A stretch of DNA of 64,000 nt from Camelus bactrianus (Eukaryota > Chordata > Mammalia > Artiodactyla > Camelidae): contig NC_133544.1 in the NCBI RefSeq assembly GCF_048773025.1, positions 310,001 to 374,000 on the forward strand. Reading direction: 5' to 3'. Shown here piece after piece: positions 50,601 through 61,767 of the stretch. Under the pieces are notes generated by a model. The model saw nothing but the letters and a program-made list of their open reading frames with translations. It was not told the origin of the DNA and searched no databases. The stretch's first letter is position 1. Every line of letters starts with the position of its first letter. A program made the translations under genes and the position numbers.

Positions 50601-53140
50601 GGATAAGAACTATTTTGCAAATGGTAATAGATGTTGGAGGAGGGGCTGTAGTGAACAAGGCACCCAGGGCTTCTCACTGGCTGAGCTGTGACCACCCCTC
50701 ATTGCCTGAGTCCTTGCCAGGAAGAAAAAGGAGGTATTTCTTCTCCATGTTGCTGGACTCTTCCATCCTGGTAAGACATGAGATCTCACCATGCTGTCAC
50801 CAAACTCTATGTAGTTGAGATTTCTGAGTATTTAGTATTATTGTTATTTTCCCCAATTTATAAGATTTGATTCGTTTTGTTGCAGAAGCTAAGCTGCTCT
50901 TGTCAGGCAATGCTGGGATTATGAGTTCAACTTCATGGTGAAATAAAAGTGAATCATGTGGATGACAAAAAATGACTTCACGTATTAGAGACACTCATTG
51001 GAAGGAAACTCCACACCAGATCTGGATTATGTAGGTTTTTATATTTAAGCCTGGAGATGGAGCAGAGATCAGACTGTGGCTAAACCCAGTACCCAGAGAG
51101 CAATTATGTTGTTCCCAGCATGTTCACATGTTCTGAACTAGGAGCTACATGCAGGTGAGACTGTGTTATCCAGACCCGTCCCCATGACTGAAGAATAAGG
51201 GATAAAGAATGAGATAATTTTGTAATATAAAGAGGATATTGGAGCAAAGTAGAATTCTGCTGATGGGACTAAAAACTGGAGCCCCAACTACAAAAAAGTG
51301 CCACATTTTAGAATTTTTAGCATCAACTCACCATGAAACCAACTATTCCAATACTACGTATATCACTGGGTGAAATTAAAGCTCACGTTCACTGGAAACA
51401 CTGTGTGCAGGTGCTCGTGGGGCCTTCACACATGCTGTAAAGTGGAAACAAGGACTAAACCCAGGGCACAGTGCAGGGCCGTGTGCTGATGGTATCTGAG
51501 GTACTGTTAAGCCCAGCATTGCAGCCCTTGTCGTGGGATCCAAGAAAACTAGAGTCGCTCATTCAATACTGGAAAATACGTGTCCTCCATATTTCCTCAG
51601 ATCCAACAGTTTCCTGTCACAGGACTATGACTCTTTGTGTGTCAGAGACAGTATCTTGGAGGGAGGAGGTTTTGGATGCAGATATGATACAAGAGTGTGA
51701 GTCTCTGCACGTACGTGCATGTGCACCTGTGTGTGCATGTGTGTGTGTGTGTCCCTGTGCACACTGAGGGGAGCCCAGGTCATATGTTTCATGATGGCTT
51801 CCAGGACTTCCACCTTCCTCTGAATTTGGATAAGACCAGCTACTTTGCTCTATATAAAAAACAGTATTCTTTACTGCAATTTGTAATGAGAATATTTATT
51901 CAAATCAATGACTTCGCAATCAGCAATGGAAGCTCTATCCAATCATCCTCTATCCAGGATTCTGACATTAATTTTCTCAGAAGCATGTGAAACTTGGTGC
52001 ATCCCATCTTTCCAAGAATATTGCTGAGAATTCAGGATGAAGCCTGGGTGTCTGAATCCACTTTCTGTGTGTTCCTGTGCCTCCTGACAGAACTTCTCTG
52101 ACTCTCAGTCTCAATGCATATTTCATAACCTCACCCTCTTCCTCGTTATGCTTTCCAGCTTCTGAAGCTAAGACCCTCGCCTGTGTGGATGAGTCTAACC
52201 CATAAGCCTTCGAGCTGCTCCAGGCTTTGGTCTGAGGGCAGCACACCTGGGTGGGGAGTGGATCCACGAAAGACTCAGTTTGAAAAGATGACACAGAGGA
52301 GTTGACAGTGACCCTCAGGTGCACTCCTGGCAGTTCACACTCAGAAACTTCAGTCACCTGGGATTTGGCAGTTGATCCAGGAGTGCGGGGTGAATCTTCC
52401 TCCCAGCTCTCATGCCGCCTGGAGACGTCAAACACAGGCAGGTGAGGTTTGGTCCCATTTCTCACATCACATGGACAATCTCTGCATCTCTGTGTAGGTT
52501 TTAATATGCAGAGCAGAGGTGAGTTTGACAGCGCGTTACATTGTTCATGTCATTTAAGTAAAAATAAGACAACACAATGGAAATTAAGCATCTTTCAATC
52601 ACAATCCCCTGATAAGTAAAGATGTTTTCCTGAATGTTGCCATTGATAGAAAGCCAAATATTAGGACTCCTGAGAATATGTGCATGATCCCTGCTCACAC
52701 ATGATCAGACACACACGACCATAGGACAGAATCGTCGTGTTCTCATCACAGGAGGGGGTCCAGGAACCCTCACCAGGCTTGTCCAACTCTGTCTTTGAAT
52801 TGATTCTAGATCAGTTATGTCCAAAGAGGCAGAATGCACATGAAACCACTGGGATGACCCCTCACCAAATATGGTCCCTGGACAGTCCACAACGCTCTAC
52901 ACTTCTGGGGTTGTGTAACTCTCCAGTACGAAAGGAACACTGACAACTGCAGAAAAGGATTTGTGTTAATGTGTAGAAACAAAAGAACATAGCAGGGTGC
53001 TAAGAGTTTACCCTGAAAAATTCACATAATAAAAATGGTATTTCCAAATGCTACCAACACCAGCAAACCACAGACACTCACAGCTGCTCAGGGGCCTGGC
53101 CCTCACTGAGGCCAGCAAGGCCCTGACTTTCAATATAGTG
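47643..53140. repeat. Segmental duplication block B2, 5' flank of V5
   Basis: This block pairs closely with 18191-23640, apart from a more diverged patch at about 49620-49980. It carries a long A run near 49338 and TG repeats at 51705-51755. No gene was recognised. Confidence 0.82.
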
Positions 53141-53147
53141 AGATGGC

Positions 53148-53178
53148 ATGCAAATAGGGCCTCCCTCTGAGGATAAAG
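53148..53178 (+). promoter_or_regulatory. IGHV promoter of V5: octamer and TATA-like box
   Basis: Perfect octamer ATGCAAAT at 53148-53155 and GATAAAG at 53172-53178, with the leader ATG at 53278. Confidence 0.9.
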
Positions 53179-53277
53179 CCACCCAGCCCTGGACCTGCAG
53201 CTCTGAGAGAGGAGCCCCAGTCCGGGATTCCCAGCTGCTCCCATTCTCTGAGCAAGACTGAGCACAGATGACTCACC

Positions 53278-53734
53278 ATGAAGCTGGGGCTGAGCTGGGT
53301 GGTCCTGGCTGCTCTTCTACAAGGTAATTCATGGAGAACAAGAGCTACTAAGGATGTTGGTGGTCGTGAGTGAGGGAATCGGAGGACGTGTGACAGTCTC
53401 CTGACCAGGATGTCTTTGTGTTTGCAGGTGTCCAGGCTGAGGTGCAGCTGGTGGAGTCTGGGGGAGGCTTGGTGCAGCCTGGGGGGTCTCTGAGACTCTC
53501 CTGTGCAGCCTCTGGATTCACCTTCAGTAGCTACTACATGAGCTGGGTCCGCCAGGCCCCAGGGAAGGGGCTGGAGTGGGTGTCCAGTATTTATAGTTAC
53601 GGTAGTAACACATACTATGCAGACTCCGTGAAGGGCCGATTCACCATCTCCAGAGACAACGCCAAGAACACGCTGTATCTGCAAATGAACAGCCTGAAAC
53701 CTGAGGACACGGCCGTGTATTACTGTGCGGCAGA
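53278..53734 (+). CDS. IGHV3: V5: conventional VH germline gene (IGHV3 subgroup), intact
   Basis: The leader exon is 53278-53323 (MKLGLSW), the intron 53324-53427 (104 bp) and the V exon 53428-53734. The mature domain begins [10 protein letters not shown], with Leu11 and the VH-type Val37, Gly44, Leu45 and Trp47. The disulfide is Cys22-Cys96, CDR1 has SYYMS and CDR2 is 17 residues. Framework 3 ends AVYYCAA, whereas V2 ends CVR. The Ala-Ala ending is what the VHH genes here carry, so V5 has VH framework 2 but a VHH-like junction end. No lesion was seen. It is the paralogue of V2 by position and 5' flank, but its 3' flank is different from V2's. Confidence 0.95.
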
Positions 53735-53773
53735 CACAGTGAGGAGAAGTCGGTTTGAGCCCAGACACAAACC
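53735..53773 (+). other. V5 23-RSS
   Basis: Heptamer CACAGTG (53735-53741), 23-bp spacer (53742-53764), nonamer ACACAAACC (53765-53773), one change from consensus. Confidence 0.93.
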
Positions 53774-55480
53774 TCCCTTCAAGGTCACAGGGGACACTTA
53801 GGACCCCCTGGGGGCACTCAAGACTCCCCAGTTGTGCCGTTCAGCCCCAGGGGCAGGTGCAGGAAGTGCTGGTTTCATGGTTTCCTGTCAGGCTCTGGGG
53901 TTTCCTCTCCACAGAGCAGGAACCCCTCTGGATCCAGGAATCTGTGCTTGAACATTTAGTGTCTAAATTAGAAAGGTTTTCTAAAAGGAAAAACAACAGT
54001 TAAACCAATATTCTCTCCTGCACAAAAGGCGGAGAGTCTCCTGCTTTAAATACTCCTGTTGGCCCCTGTCCAAATCCAGTCAATGTGCAGCAGTTTCAAA
54101 ACCATTTAGTGGATTTACTGACAGTTAAACACACTCTACCCTCCTCCCCTGTGAACTCTCAGCCCCACCCTACTGATGGGGACACTTGTCCCTGCCAGGT
54201 GGGGGCTCCTGGCTGACATCCTGCATGAGAAGCCCGGTGAGCCTGGCAGCCCCCCAGGACCACAAGCGGGTCACAGGGAATGACGCCAGTGAGAGGGGAC
54301 GGGTGGGGCCGTGGCCACGTGTGCTCCTCCTCCAGGTCCCTGCAGAATAGAGGCACCTGCTCCCTGTTCCCTGTGCAGGTTACATTGGGTCACGTGCTCT
54401 CTGATCAATTATCACCGATAAACACACAGATAATTGGGAGGGACCTGTTACAGACAGGTGGGCACTGACGTGTGAAATTTCAGAAACTACTGCAGACCCA
54501 CTGCAGGACGCTTTCTTCACCGTGCAGTCTCAGGTGAGCACCAGAAGCAGGAAAGCCACCCGCGCTCTCACTCCAGGAAGAGGGCTCTGCATCCTCACCA
54601 GGCACGCCCGGCTTGTCCAGGATCCCCTTCGGGGCGGTCAGGTCCCGTGCTTACAAGCCCAAGTCTGGCCAGGAGGGCTCTGGCCCCCTGCTGTGTGCTC
54701 TCCCGCACCCCGCACGCATGCGAGGCTGCACAGTGCAGCTCACACCTGGAAAAGCAGGTACAGCTGGTACCTGCATCACACGCCGGGTGTGCAGAGGTAA
54801 ACACAAACGCTCCAGCACACACCAAGTGCGGGGTCCAGGGCGTTCCACCCAGAATGTGCCCCAGTGCCATGCCGATTACTGTGACTTACAGTGGCTTAAG
54901 GAGCAGCCACCACAAGAGGGACACTCGGACCTTCCCCTCTGTCTCCCAGCGCGAGACTTACGCCTCTCCTGTGAAAGGCACGCTCCCTGCGTCTGGAGGT
55001 GGAAGGACACCCGTCACCCCACGTGGGGACCCAGCCTGGCGGCTCCTGGCGGCAGACTCTGCTCCTTCCCTGATGCGCTAACCCCCACACAAGCTCTTCT
55101 CAGGTTCTTCACTAATTGAGCCCCAAACCACAGATTTCTTCACCCTGTCAGTTCCTCATGATACTGTGTATCTTTGTCCAAAAGTATGCGAGCTGCCTGC
55201 TTTGGTCTCGCCTCATCCATTTCTATGTCACACCCAAGAGCATGATTAATATTTACTACTTTTCTCCCATTAATCTGTCCTTGTGAATTTTATTATGAGC
55301 CCAGCCTCGAGAACGCAAGACGTCTGGGGAGGAAATTTCCCTCCTGACAACCCCACGCTGTCTTCCCTTCAGTCTGACTCTGCACAACGGTTAGGAGCCT
55401 CCGTCCTCCCTGGCCACATTCACATTCTGGAAATAACCCGGCCAGGTTTGCTCTGGAATTTTAGCATTTCCACCACTTCC
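53774..55480. other. V5 3' flank with no paralogue in the window
   Basis: This DNA matches neither the IGHV4-type flank of the A units nor the V2/V6 flank. The part 54500-55080 is relatively GC- and CpG-rich, and several overlapping open frames there reflect composition. No domain, splice pattern or RNA gene was recognised. Confidence 0.55.
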
Positions 55481-55886
55481 TTTGATGTTCCTTCCAATTA
55501 TTTGACATTTCATTGTCCATTTTCTGGGTGAACAGTGTTCATTATTCATTTATTATGAAAGCACATCTTGGTTGCTTCCAAATATCCGCAAACATGAATA
55601 AAGCCGAGGGAACCTCGTGTGCAGGTATTTGGACATAAATCGCATTCTCCTTCGTGTGCATACAAAAGAGCACTATGCTGGAGCACAGGACGGTAGTGTG
55701 TTTAGTTTTGTAAGAAGCCACCAAAACGTCCCCGAGGGGGCTTCCCATTCTGCACCCCCACCTGAGGGAAGGGGCTTCCTGCCGCTCCACCTCCTCCCAT
55801 TCTTTGATGTCCTCAGTGTCCTGGGAGTCAGTCACTCGAATGCTTTGCAGTGATGCACACTTACTGCTTTAACTTGCACTTCCCTG
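55480..55886 (-). mobile_element. Old LINE-1 fragment, antisense
   Basis: The + strand reads as the reverse complement of ancient LINE-1 ORF2 3' sequence. Familiar pieces are CATCTTGGTTGCTTCCAAAT, AATAAAGCCGAG..GTGTGCAGGTATTTGGACATAA, and the final TTTAACTTGCACTTCCCTG. It is strongly diverged with no coding potential. Its right end stops exactly where an orphan RSS spacer begins. Confidence 0.72.
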
Positions 55887-56117
55887 TGGGGAGGTCAGTG
55901 TGAGCCCAGACAGAAACCTCCCTGCGTGGGGAGCCCAGAACCTCCAGGGGGTGCTCAGGACCCACCAAGTGCAGGCTGAGCCCCAGGAGCAGGTGCAGAG
56001 GGGGTTGGGAGGGGAGTCTTGTTAGAACCCGTGGTTTCCTCTTCCTGCCCAGGAGCTCCACTAGAGACCCTCTTCTGTGTCCTAATGTTTCATTTGTTTT
56101 CTTTTACATTGCTTCAG
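55887..56117 (+). pseudogene. Orphan IGHV 3' flank: RSS spacer and nonamer without a V exon
   Basis: A 23-bp stretch (55887-55909) lines up without gaps with the V3 RSS spacer. A nonamer ACAGAAACC (55910-55918) follows, then about 200 bp matching the IGHV4/VHH type 3' flank (compare 30066-30240 and 7281-7440). In place of the heptamer and V exon lies antisense LINE-1 sequence, and no CACAGTG is present. This is the stump of a lost V gene. Confidence 0.75.
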
Positions 56118-57733
56118 ATAATATGTATTTCAGACTGGAACAAATCATAATAAAATTTGTATGGAACCATCAAAGATCTAGAATTTCCAAAGCATTACTG
56201 AAGAAAAAGAAAAAGGCTGGAGGAATAATTCTCCCAGGCTTCACACAATTCTATAGAGCTTCAGTCATCAAGACAGCATGGTATTGGTACAAAAACAGAC
56301 ATATGGACCAATGGAACATAATAGAGAGCCCAGAAATGAACCCACAAATTTTTGGTCAACTAATCTTCAACAAAGGAGGCAAGAATACACAATGGAATAA
56401 AGACAGTCTCTTCAGCAAATGGTGTTGGGAAAACTGGACAGCAGCAAGTAAATCAGTGAAGCTAGAACACTCCCTTACACCATACACAAAAATAAACTCC
56501 AAATGGATCAAAGACTCAAACATAAGACAAGATACAATAAACCTCCCAGAAGAAAATATAGGCAAAACATTATCTGATATACATCTCAAAAATGTTCTCC
56601 AAGAACAGTCTACCCAAGCAATAGAAATAAAAGCAAGAATAAACAAATGGGACGTAATTAAACTTACAAGCTTCTGCACAGCAAAGGAAACCATAAGTAT
56701 AGCAAAAAGACAACCTATGGAATGGGAGAAAATTTTTGCAAATGAAACTGACAAAGGCTTGATCTCCAGAATATATAAGCAGCTCATATGACTTAATAAG
56801 GAAAAAACAAATAACCCAATCCAAACATGGGCAGAAGCCCTAAACAAACAATTCTCCAAGGAAGACATACAAATGATCAATACGCACGTGAAAAAATGCT
56901 CAATATCACTAATTATCAAAGAAATGCAAATCAAAACTACAGTGAGGTATCACCTCACACCAGCCAGAATGGCCATCATTCAAAAGTCCACAAATGACAA
57001 ATGCTGGAGAGGCTGTGGAGAAAGGGGAACCCTCCTACACTGCTGGCGGGAATGCAGTTTGGTGCAGCCACTGTGGAAAACAGTGTGGAGATTCCTCAAA
57101 AGACTAGGAATAGACTTACCATATCACCCAGGAATCCCGCTCCTGGGCATACATCCAGAAGGAACCCTTCTTGAAAATGACACCTGCACCCCAACGTTCA
57201 TAGCAGCACTATTTACAACAGCCAAGACATGGAAACAGCCTAAATGTCCATCAACAGATGACTGGATAAAGAAGATGTGGTATATTTATACAAAGATATA
57301 CTATTCAGCCATAAAGACAGATAACATAACACCATTTGCAGCAACTTGGATGTTCCTGGAGAACGTCATTCTACATGAAATAAACCAGAAGGAGAAAGAA
57401 AAATACTATATGAGATCGCTCATATGCGGAATCTAAAAAAAAAAAAAAAAAAAGACAACAGACTCATAGACATAGAACGCAAACTTGTGGTTCCCAGGGG
57501 GATGGGGGGTGGGAAGGGACTGGGATTTTAAATGTAGAATAGATAAACAAGATTGTACTGTGTAGCAGAAGGAAGTATACGCAGGATCTTGTGGTGGCTC
57601 ACAGCGAAAGACAACGTGAGAATGAATGTATACATCTTCACGTATAACCGACAAGTTGTGCTCTACACTGGAATTTCACACAACATTGTAAAATGACTAT
57701 AACTCAATAAAAAATGTTTATATATATATAATG
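56118..57733 (+). mobile_element. LINE-1, 5'-truncated, ORF2 C-terminal part plus 3' UTR
   Basis: It encodes about the last 440 residues of LINE-1 ORF2, beyond the reverse transcriptase core. Recognisable landmarks are WNHQRSRISK, AVIKT-like and WCWENWTA stretches, [12 protein letters not shown], and the C-terminal Cys-rich part with [18 protein letters not shown] (about 57001-57055), ending LICGI at a TAA (57434-57436). One in-frame TGA (56789-56791) interrupts it; the frame is otherwise kept, so the copy is fairly young. An A run follows at 57435-57453, then a 3' UTR ending AATAAAAAATG and TATATATATA. It separates the orphan IGHV4-type flank from the 5' flank of V6. No clear target duplication was found. 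Confidence 0.92.
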
Positions 57734-58230
57734 AAAGTCAAATATTAGAGATTCCTGAGAATATTTTTATAAACCCTGCTTAAATATAATTAGATAAACA
57801 CCGTAATAGAACAAAATCATCATGTTCTCATCACAGTAGGGGGTCCAGGAATCCTCACCAGACTTGTCCAACTCTGTCTTATAATTGATTCTAGATCAGT
57901 TATGTCCAGAGAGGCAGAGCACACCTGAAAACAATGGGACAAACGCTCCTCAAATATGGTCCCTGGACAGTCCACAGTGCTCTACACTTCTGGGGTTGCT
58001 TAAGTCTCCAGTATGGAAGGATCACTGACAACTACACCACAGGATTTGTTTCCAAGAGCAGAAACAAAAGAACATATGGGTTCTAAGTGTTTGTCCTGAA
58101 AAATTCACATAATAAAAATGATATTTTCAAATGCTACCAACACAAGCAAACCACAGACACTCAAAGCTGCTAAGGGGCACGGCCATCTCTGAAGGCAGCA
58201 ATGCCCCAATTTTCTATATAGGAAGATGAC
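57734..58230. repeat. Shortened 5' flank of V6
   Basis: This matches about 52645-53147 upstream of V5 and the equivalent DNA before V2. Homology begins directly after the LINE-1, so only about 0.6 kb of the usual 6-kb IGHV3 5' flank remains before the V6 leader. Confidence 0.8.
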
Positions 58231-58261
58231 ATGCAAATAGGGCCTCCCTCTGAGGATAAAG
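58231..58261 (+). promoter_or_regulatory. IGHV promoter of V6: octamer and TATA-like box
   Basis: Perfect octamer ATGCAAAT at 58231-58238 and GATAAAG at 58255-58261. The promoter is kept although the gene is dead. Confidence 0.88.
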
Positions 58262-58361
58262 CCACCCGGCCCTGGCCCTGCAGCTCTGGAAGAGGAGCCC
58301 AAGCCCCGGGATTCCCAGCTGCTCCCATTCTCTGAGCAGGACTGAGCACAGACGACTCACC

Positions 58362-58818
58362 ATGGAGCTGGGGATGCGCTGAGTGGTCCTGGCTGCTCTT
58401 CTACAAGGTAATTCATGGAGAACAAGAGCTACTGAGGATGTGGGTGGTCGTGAGTGAGGGAATCAGAGGACGTGTGACAGTCTCCTGACCAGGATGTCTT
58501 TGTGTTTGCAGGTGTCCAGGCTGAGGTGCAGCTGGTGGAGTCTGGGGGAGGCTTGGTGCAGCCTGGGGGGTCTCTGAGACTCTCCTGTGCAGCCTCTGGA
58601 TTCACTTTTGATGATTATGCCATGGGCTGGGTCCGCCAGGCTCCAGGGAAGGGGCTGGAGTGGGTCTCAGCTATTAGCTGGAGTGGTGATAGCACAAACT
58701 ATGCAGACTCCGTGAAGGGCCAATTCACCATCTCCAGAGACAACGCCAAGAACACGGTGTATCTGCAAATGAACAGCCTGAAACCTGAGGACACGGCCGT
58801 GTATTACTATGCGTGAGA
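58362..58818 (+). pseudogene. IGHV3: V6: VH-type IGHV3 pseudogene
   Basis: The leader exon is 58362-58407, the intron 58408-58511 and the V exon 58512-58818. The V exon is open from [10 protein letters not shown] and has VH-type framework 2 (Val37, Gly44, Leu45, Trp47), DDYAMG in CDR1 and a 17-residue CDR2 ([10 protein letters not shown]). Three lesions were seen. The leader Trp codon is TGA (58380-58382). The second disulfide Cys is Tyr (TAT, 58808-58810, residue 96). The next codon but one is TGA (58814-58816). Framework 3 also has Gln67 where the other genes have Arg. The change at Cys96 also destroys the embedded TACTGTG heptamer. It is the paralogue of V2 by its 3' flank. Confidence 0.94.
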
Positions 58819-58857
58819 CACAGTGAGGGTAAGTCGGTGTGAGCCCAGATGCAAACC
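58819..58857 (+). other. V6 23-RSS with variant nonamer
   Basis: Heptamer CACAGTG (58819-58825), 23-bp spacer (58826-58848), nonamer ATGCAAACC (58849-58857), the same variant as V2. It could still be cut by RAG although the gene is broken. Confidence 0.9.
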
Positions 58858-59479
58858 TCACTGCAGGGTCACAGGGTAGGTGCCAGGGGCACACACGACC
58901 CACCAGGGGGCGCACCTGATCCACCAGGTGGTGCTCAGGGTCCACCTGCTGTGTTCAGGGTCAGCCCAATGAGCAGGTGCATGGGGCGGTGATTGTCTCT
59001 TCTCATTAAGAAAACCTTTTGTGGGCTTATAACAATTGGCATTTTATAGGTGATGGGTTTTTTAATTTTAAACGTTATAATTTGTGTTTATACTGTACCT
59101 GTGTTTTCAAGTACTCTACAATAAATGAGATAATAACCTCTCTGTGTACAGTTTAGTTTTTCCAAGGAAACAGAACCAATGTCTGGAGAAACCAAAACAA
59201 TAGAACATTCATATGTTTTCTACATACATGGCCATGGAGGCTGAGCAGTCCCACAAATTACTGTCACAAGCTGGAGACCCAGGAAAGTGGGGGTGTCTTT
59301 CCAGTGTGATTCTGATGCTGAGAACCAGGGGAGCCATTGTTGGAAAGCCCAGCCTGAGGGCAGGAGGAGGTACGTGTCCCAGCAGAAGCGTGAAGGCGGG
59401 AAGGAAGCTGTGGTGAATGACTGCTGTGTTCGCCTTTAGCCACATAAGAAGGGATAAGACATGAAAGAAACAAAGACAT

Positions 59480-59537
59480 AAACACACGCATACACACACT
59501 TACACACGGATATACACGCATGCACACACATATACAT
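59480..59537 (+). repeat. CA-rich microsatellite
   Basis: Interrupted CA run, the counterpart of 24895-24950 with slightly different unit order. Confidence 0.85.
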
Positions 59538-61050
59538 GTGGCTGCAGCAAAACAAGGGGAAAGTGCGCGGGACAACTACAGCCCTCTTTCCATAACTGCT
59601 CAGAAGTCTCGGCTCGTATTGCTGCTTCCTCCTTCCTGCCCCCCTTCTGGGTGCCTTTGCCTTCAGCAAGCACCTCAGCTGTGCGGCCATGACCCAGTGA
59701 AGTGACCAGAACCTTCATTCCAATGGATCTGGACCAAAACAGTCATCCTTGGGTTGAGTTGTTGTGGTTTTCTGTTCACCTTGAGGACAAGACATCCTAA
59801 TAGGGAGACACAGGAAGGGACCCCTGTCCCCAGAAACCCCTCTTCACTCCCATGGCGGGGCAGGGCTCCAGCTCCCCCGGGAGTCAGAAGCAGTCACCCA
59901 GGCAGCTCATCCTCTCCCTTCTTTGCCTGTAGGTTCAGAGGCTTGAGGAGCCAAAAAGCCCAGAAGACAGACTTAAAGAGCAGGTCAAAGAAATCATCGT
60001 CCTCTCTCCTGGTGGAAGTGTCCCTCCCTCGGGGACCAAGGCCATAGGCCAGTAGAGCATAAAGACACAGGGAAAGAAGGCAAGCTAGCTAGTGGTCACT
60101 GGGGGTAACAATGAGTGGTGCCACCACCCATCCATTTCCTGATTCTGTGACCCATGAATCAAGGCTGTGAGAGAAGAACAACATACTGAGAGTAAATAGT
60201 TCACAGTCGGCCGGAGAACCTCACCTCAGCCCTGCAAGGTGTTACTACCCACCTGGCACTGCTGTTGATCTTCTACAGGCAGCTTGTGTTCTAAAACCCA
60301 GCAGCTGTGGGATGGTGAGGAATCTAGGACTGGTGGATCCGTGCGCTCGGGCCGATTGATGCATTTCCTCTGCTGTAAAGTGAGTTCCCGATCAGAAGCA
60401 ATGCTGGCTGCTGGACTCCCGAGACTGTGGGATCTGAAAGTCCCTGGGTGGTGGTTTTGGCAAGAGAATTGCATTCCCTGCTTTCTAAGAAAGAAAATTT
60501 ATATCCAGTATAGATATATAGATTTAGTAAGAACAGGAGGTTACCTGTTCTATGATGGAAGTGGCCCAAAGTAGCCAACCTGCCAACAGGTGGTGGCTGA
60601 GCAGCCCAGGAAATGCTGCCAGTCAGGACGTTAGGATTTCTCTCTGCAGCTGGCAGGAAGGGTCCTCACAATTGACTCTAACAGGAGTACCTTGGTGAGT
60701 GGACGTCCATGTCACTGAGTCCACGCATGACCTCCATCCTGCGACCAAGGCCTCAGTGACCATGAGCACATTGCGTGATGACAGAGGCAGCTGTGGAAAC
60801 AGACAGGCCAGTACCTCCATCACTGGCCAACTTGTCCCTTTGAGTATTAAACTTTTCTCCAGAGGTCACCTTGTGGGAATTATAATCATGGGATTAAAAT
60901 GTTTTCACCTTTTTGCCTATTTAGAGAGGACGAGCCACATGTCTCCTTTTAACACTTTTAGTCACAAATTTTTCCAAACCATACTCCTCTGAATTCCTTG
61001 ACCATCCAGCCTGATCCCGCCCAGGCAACAACCCACGATTTGTCTAATTC

Positions 61051-61767
61051 TGGGAGCCCATGATTGGGGCCATAAGTTGTAACAGACCCCAGCTGCCTGT
61101 GACCTTTAAGAAGAACAAGTGTGGTTATTTAAAAAGAGTCCTAAGCGTTTTGCTAGCCGGCACCTGTGCACCTGCAGCCCTGTCACCTTGCCGTAAAAAG
61201 CAGAGACAATGCCTTGCTTGCAGAGATGAGGTTTTAGCTTAGGGCTGCTTCCACATGACAAAGCCATCGTGTGCCCCTTGCTATAAATGCAGGACACGGC
61301 TTGTTTCTCATAAGCATAGGTCCGTGTTCAGGGTTTACTCTGCTTGTGGCAAAGCGACCACCTATGCCCTCATCTGTAAGTTCTGGGAATGCTTGCTGCT
61401 GTTTAGTTAGTCTGTAGCCCCCAAGACAAGAAACCGGAGGCCTGGAGGTCTGTTTTGTAACCATCTTCTTATATCTGATTCCTGAAGAGTGTACCTTGTT
61501 CCCCTCCCCCATGCTGCCCTGAAGAGAAATAAAGCCTTTGTACACGTTGTGGAATTTATGGTCTCTACCAGATCCTGCTTTTCCTTAAGCTCCTGTGTTC
61601 CATGACACAATTGTTTGTGGTCTTTTCCCTGACTGTGCACAGTAAATATGGGAGTGTTTGAGAGGTTCGGGGAGTTGGTCTCTGAATCCTTCTCACTCCC
61701 TTGAATTCCCACAGCATCTTGAGTAATCTTTCCATCACGGTGGGACTTCTGTCAGACAGAACCCACA
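61051..61767 (+). repeat. Probable solo LTR present only in B2
   Basis: About 0.7 kb interrupts the match with B1 (whose uninterrupted place is near 26450). It begins TG and ends CA. It has a TATAAA box near 61281 and an AATAAA signal near 61528 about 240 bp later, which is the layout of a retroviral LTR. The family is not recognised, and target duplications are unclear, so the limits are approximate. Confidence 0.5.

Noticed and set aside
54613-55119. Several long overlapping frames (up to 168 codons) behind V5
   Set aside because: They overlap in several frames in a GC-rich stretch with no domain; best explained by composition.
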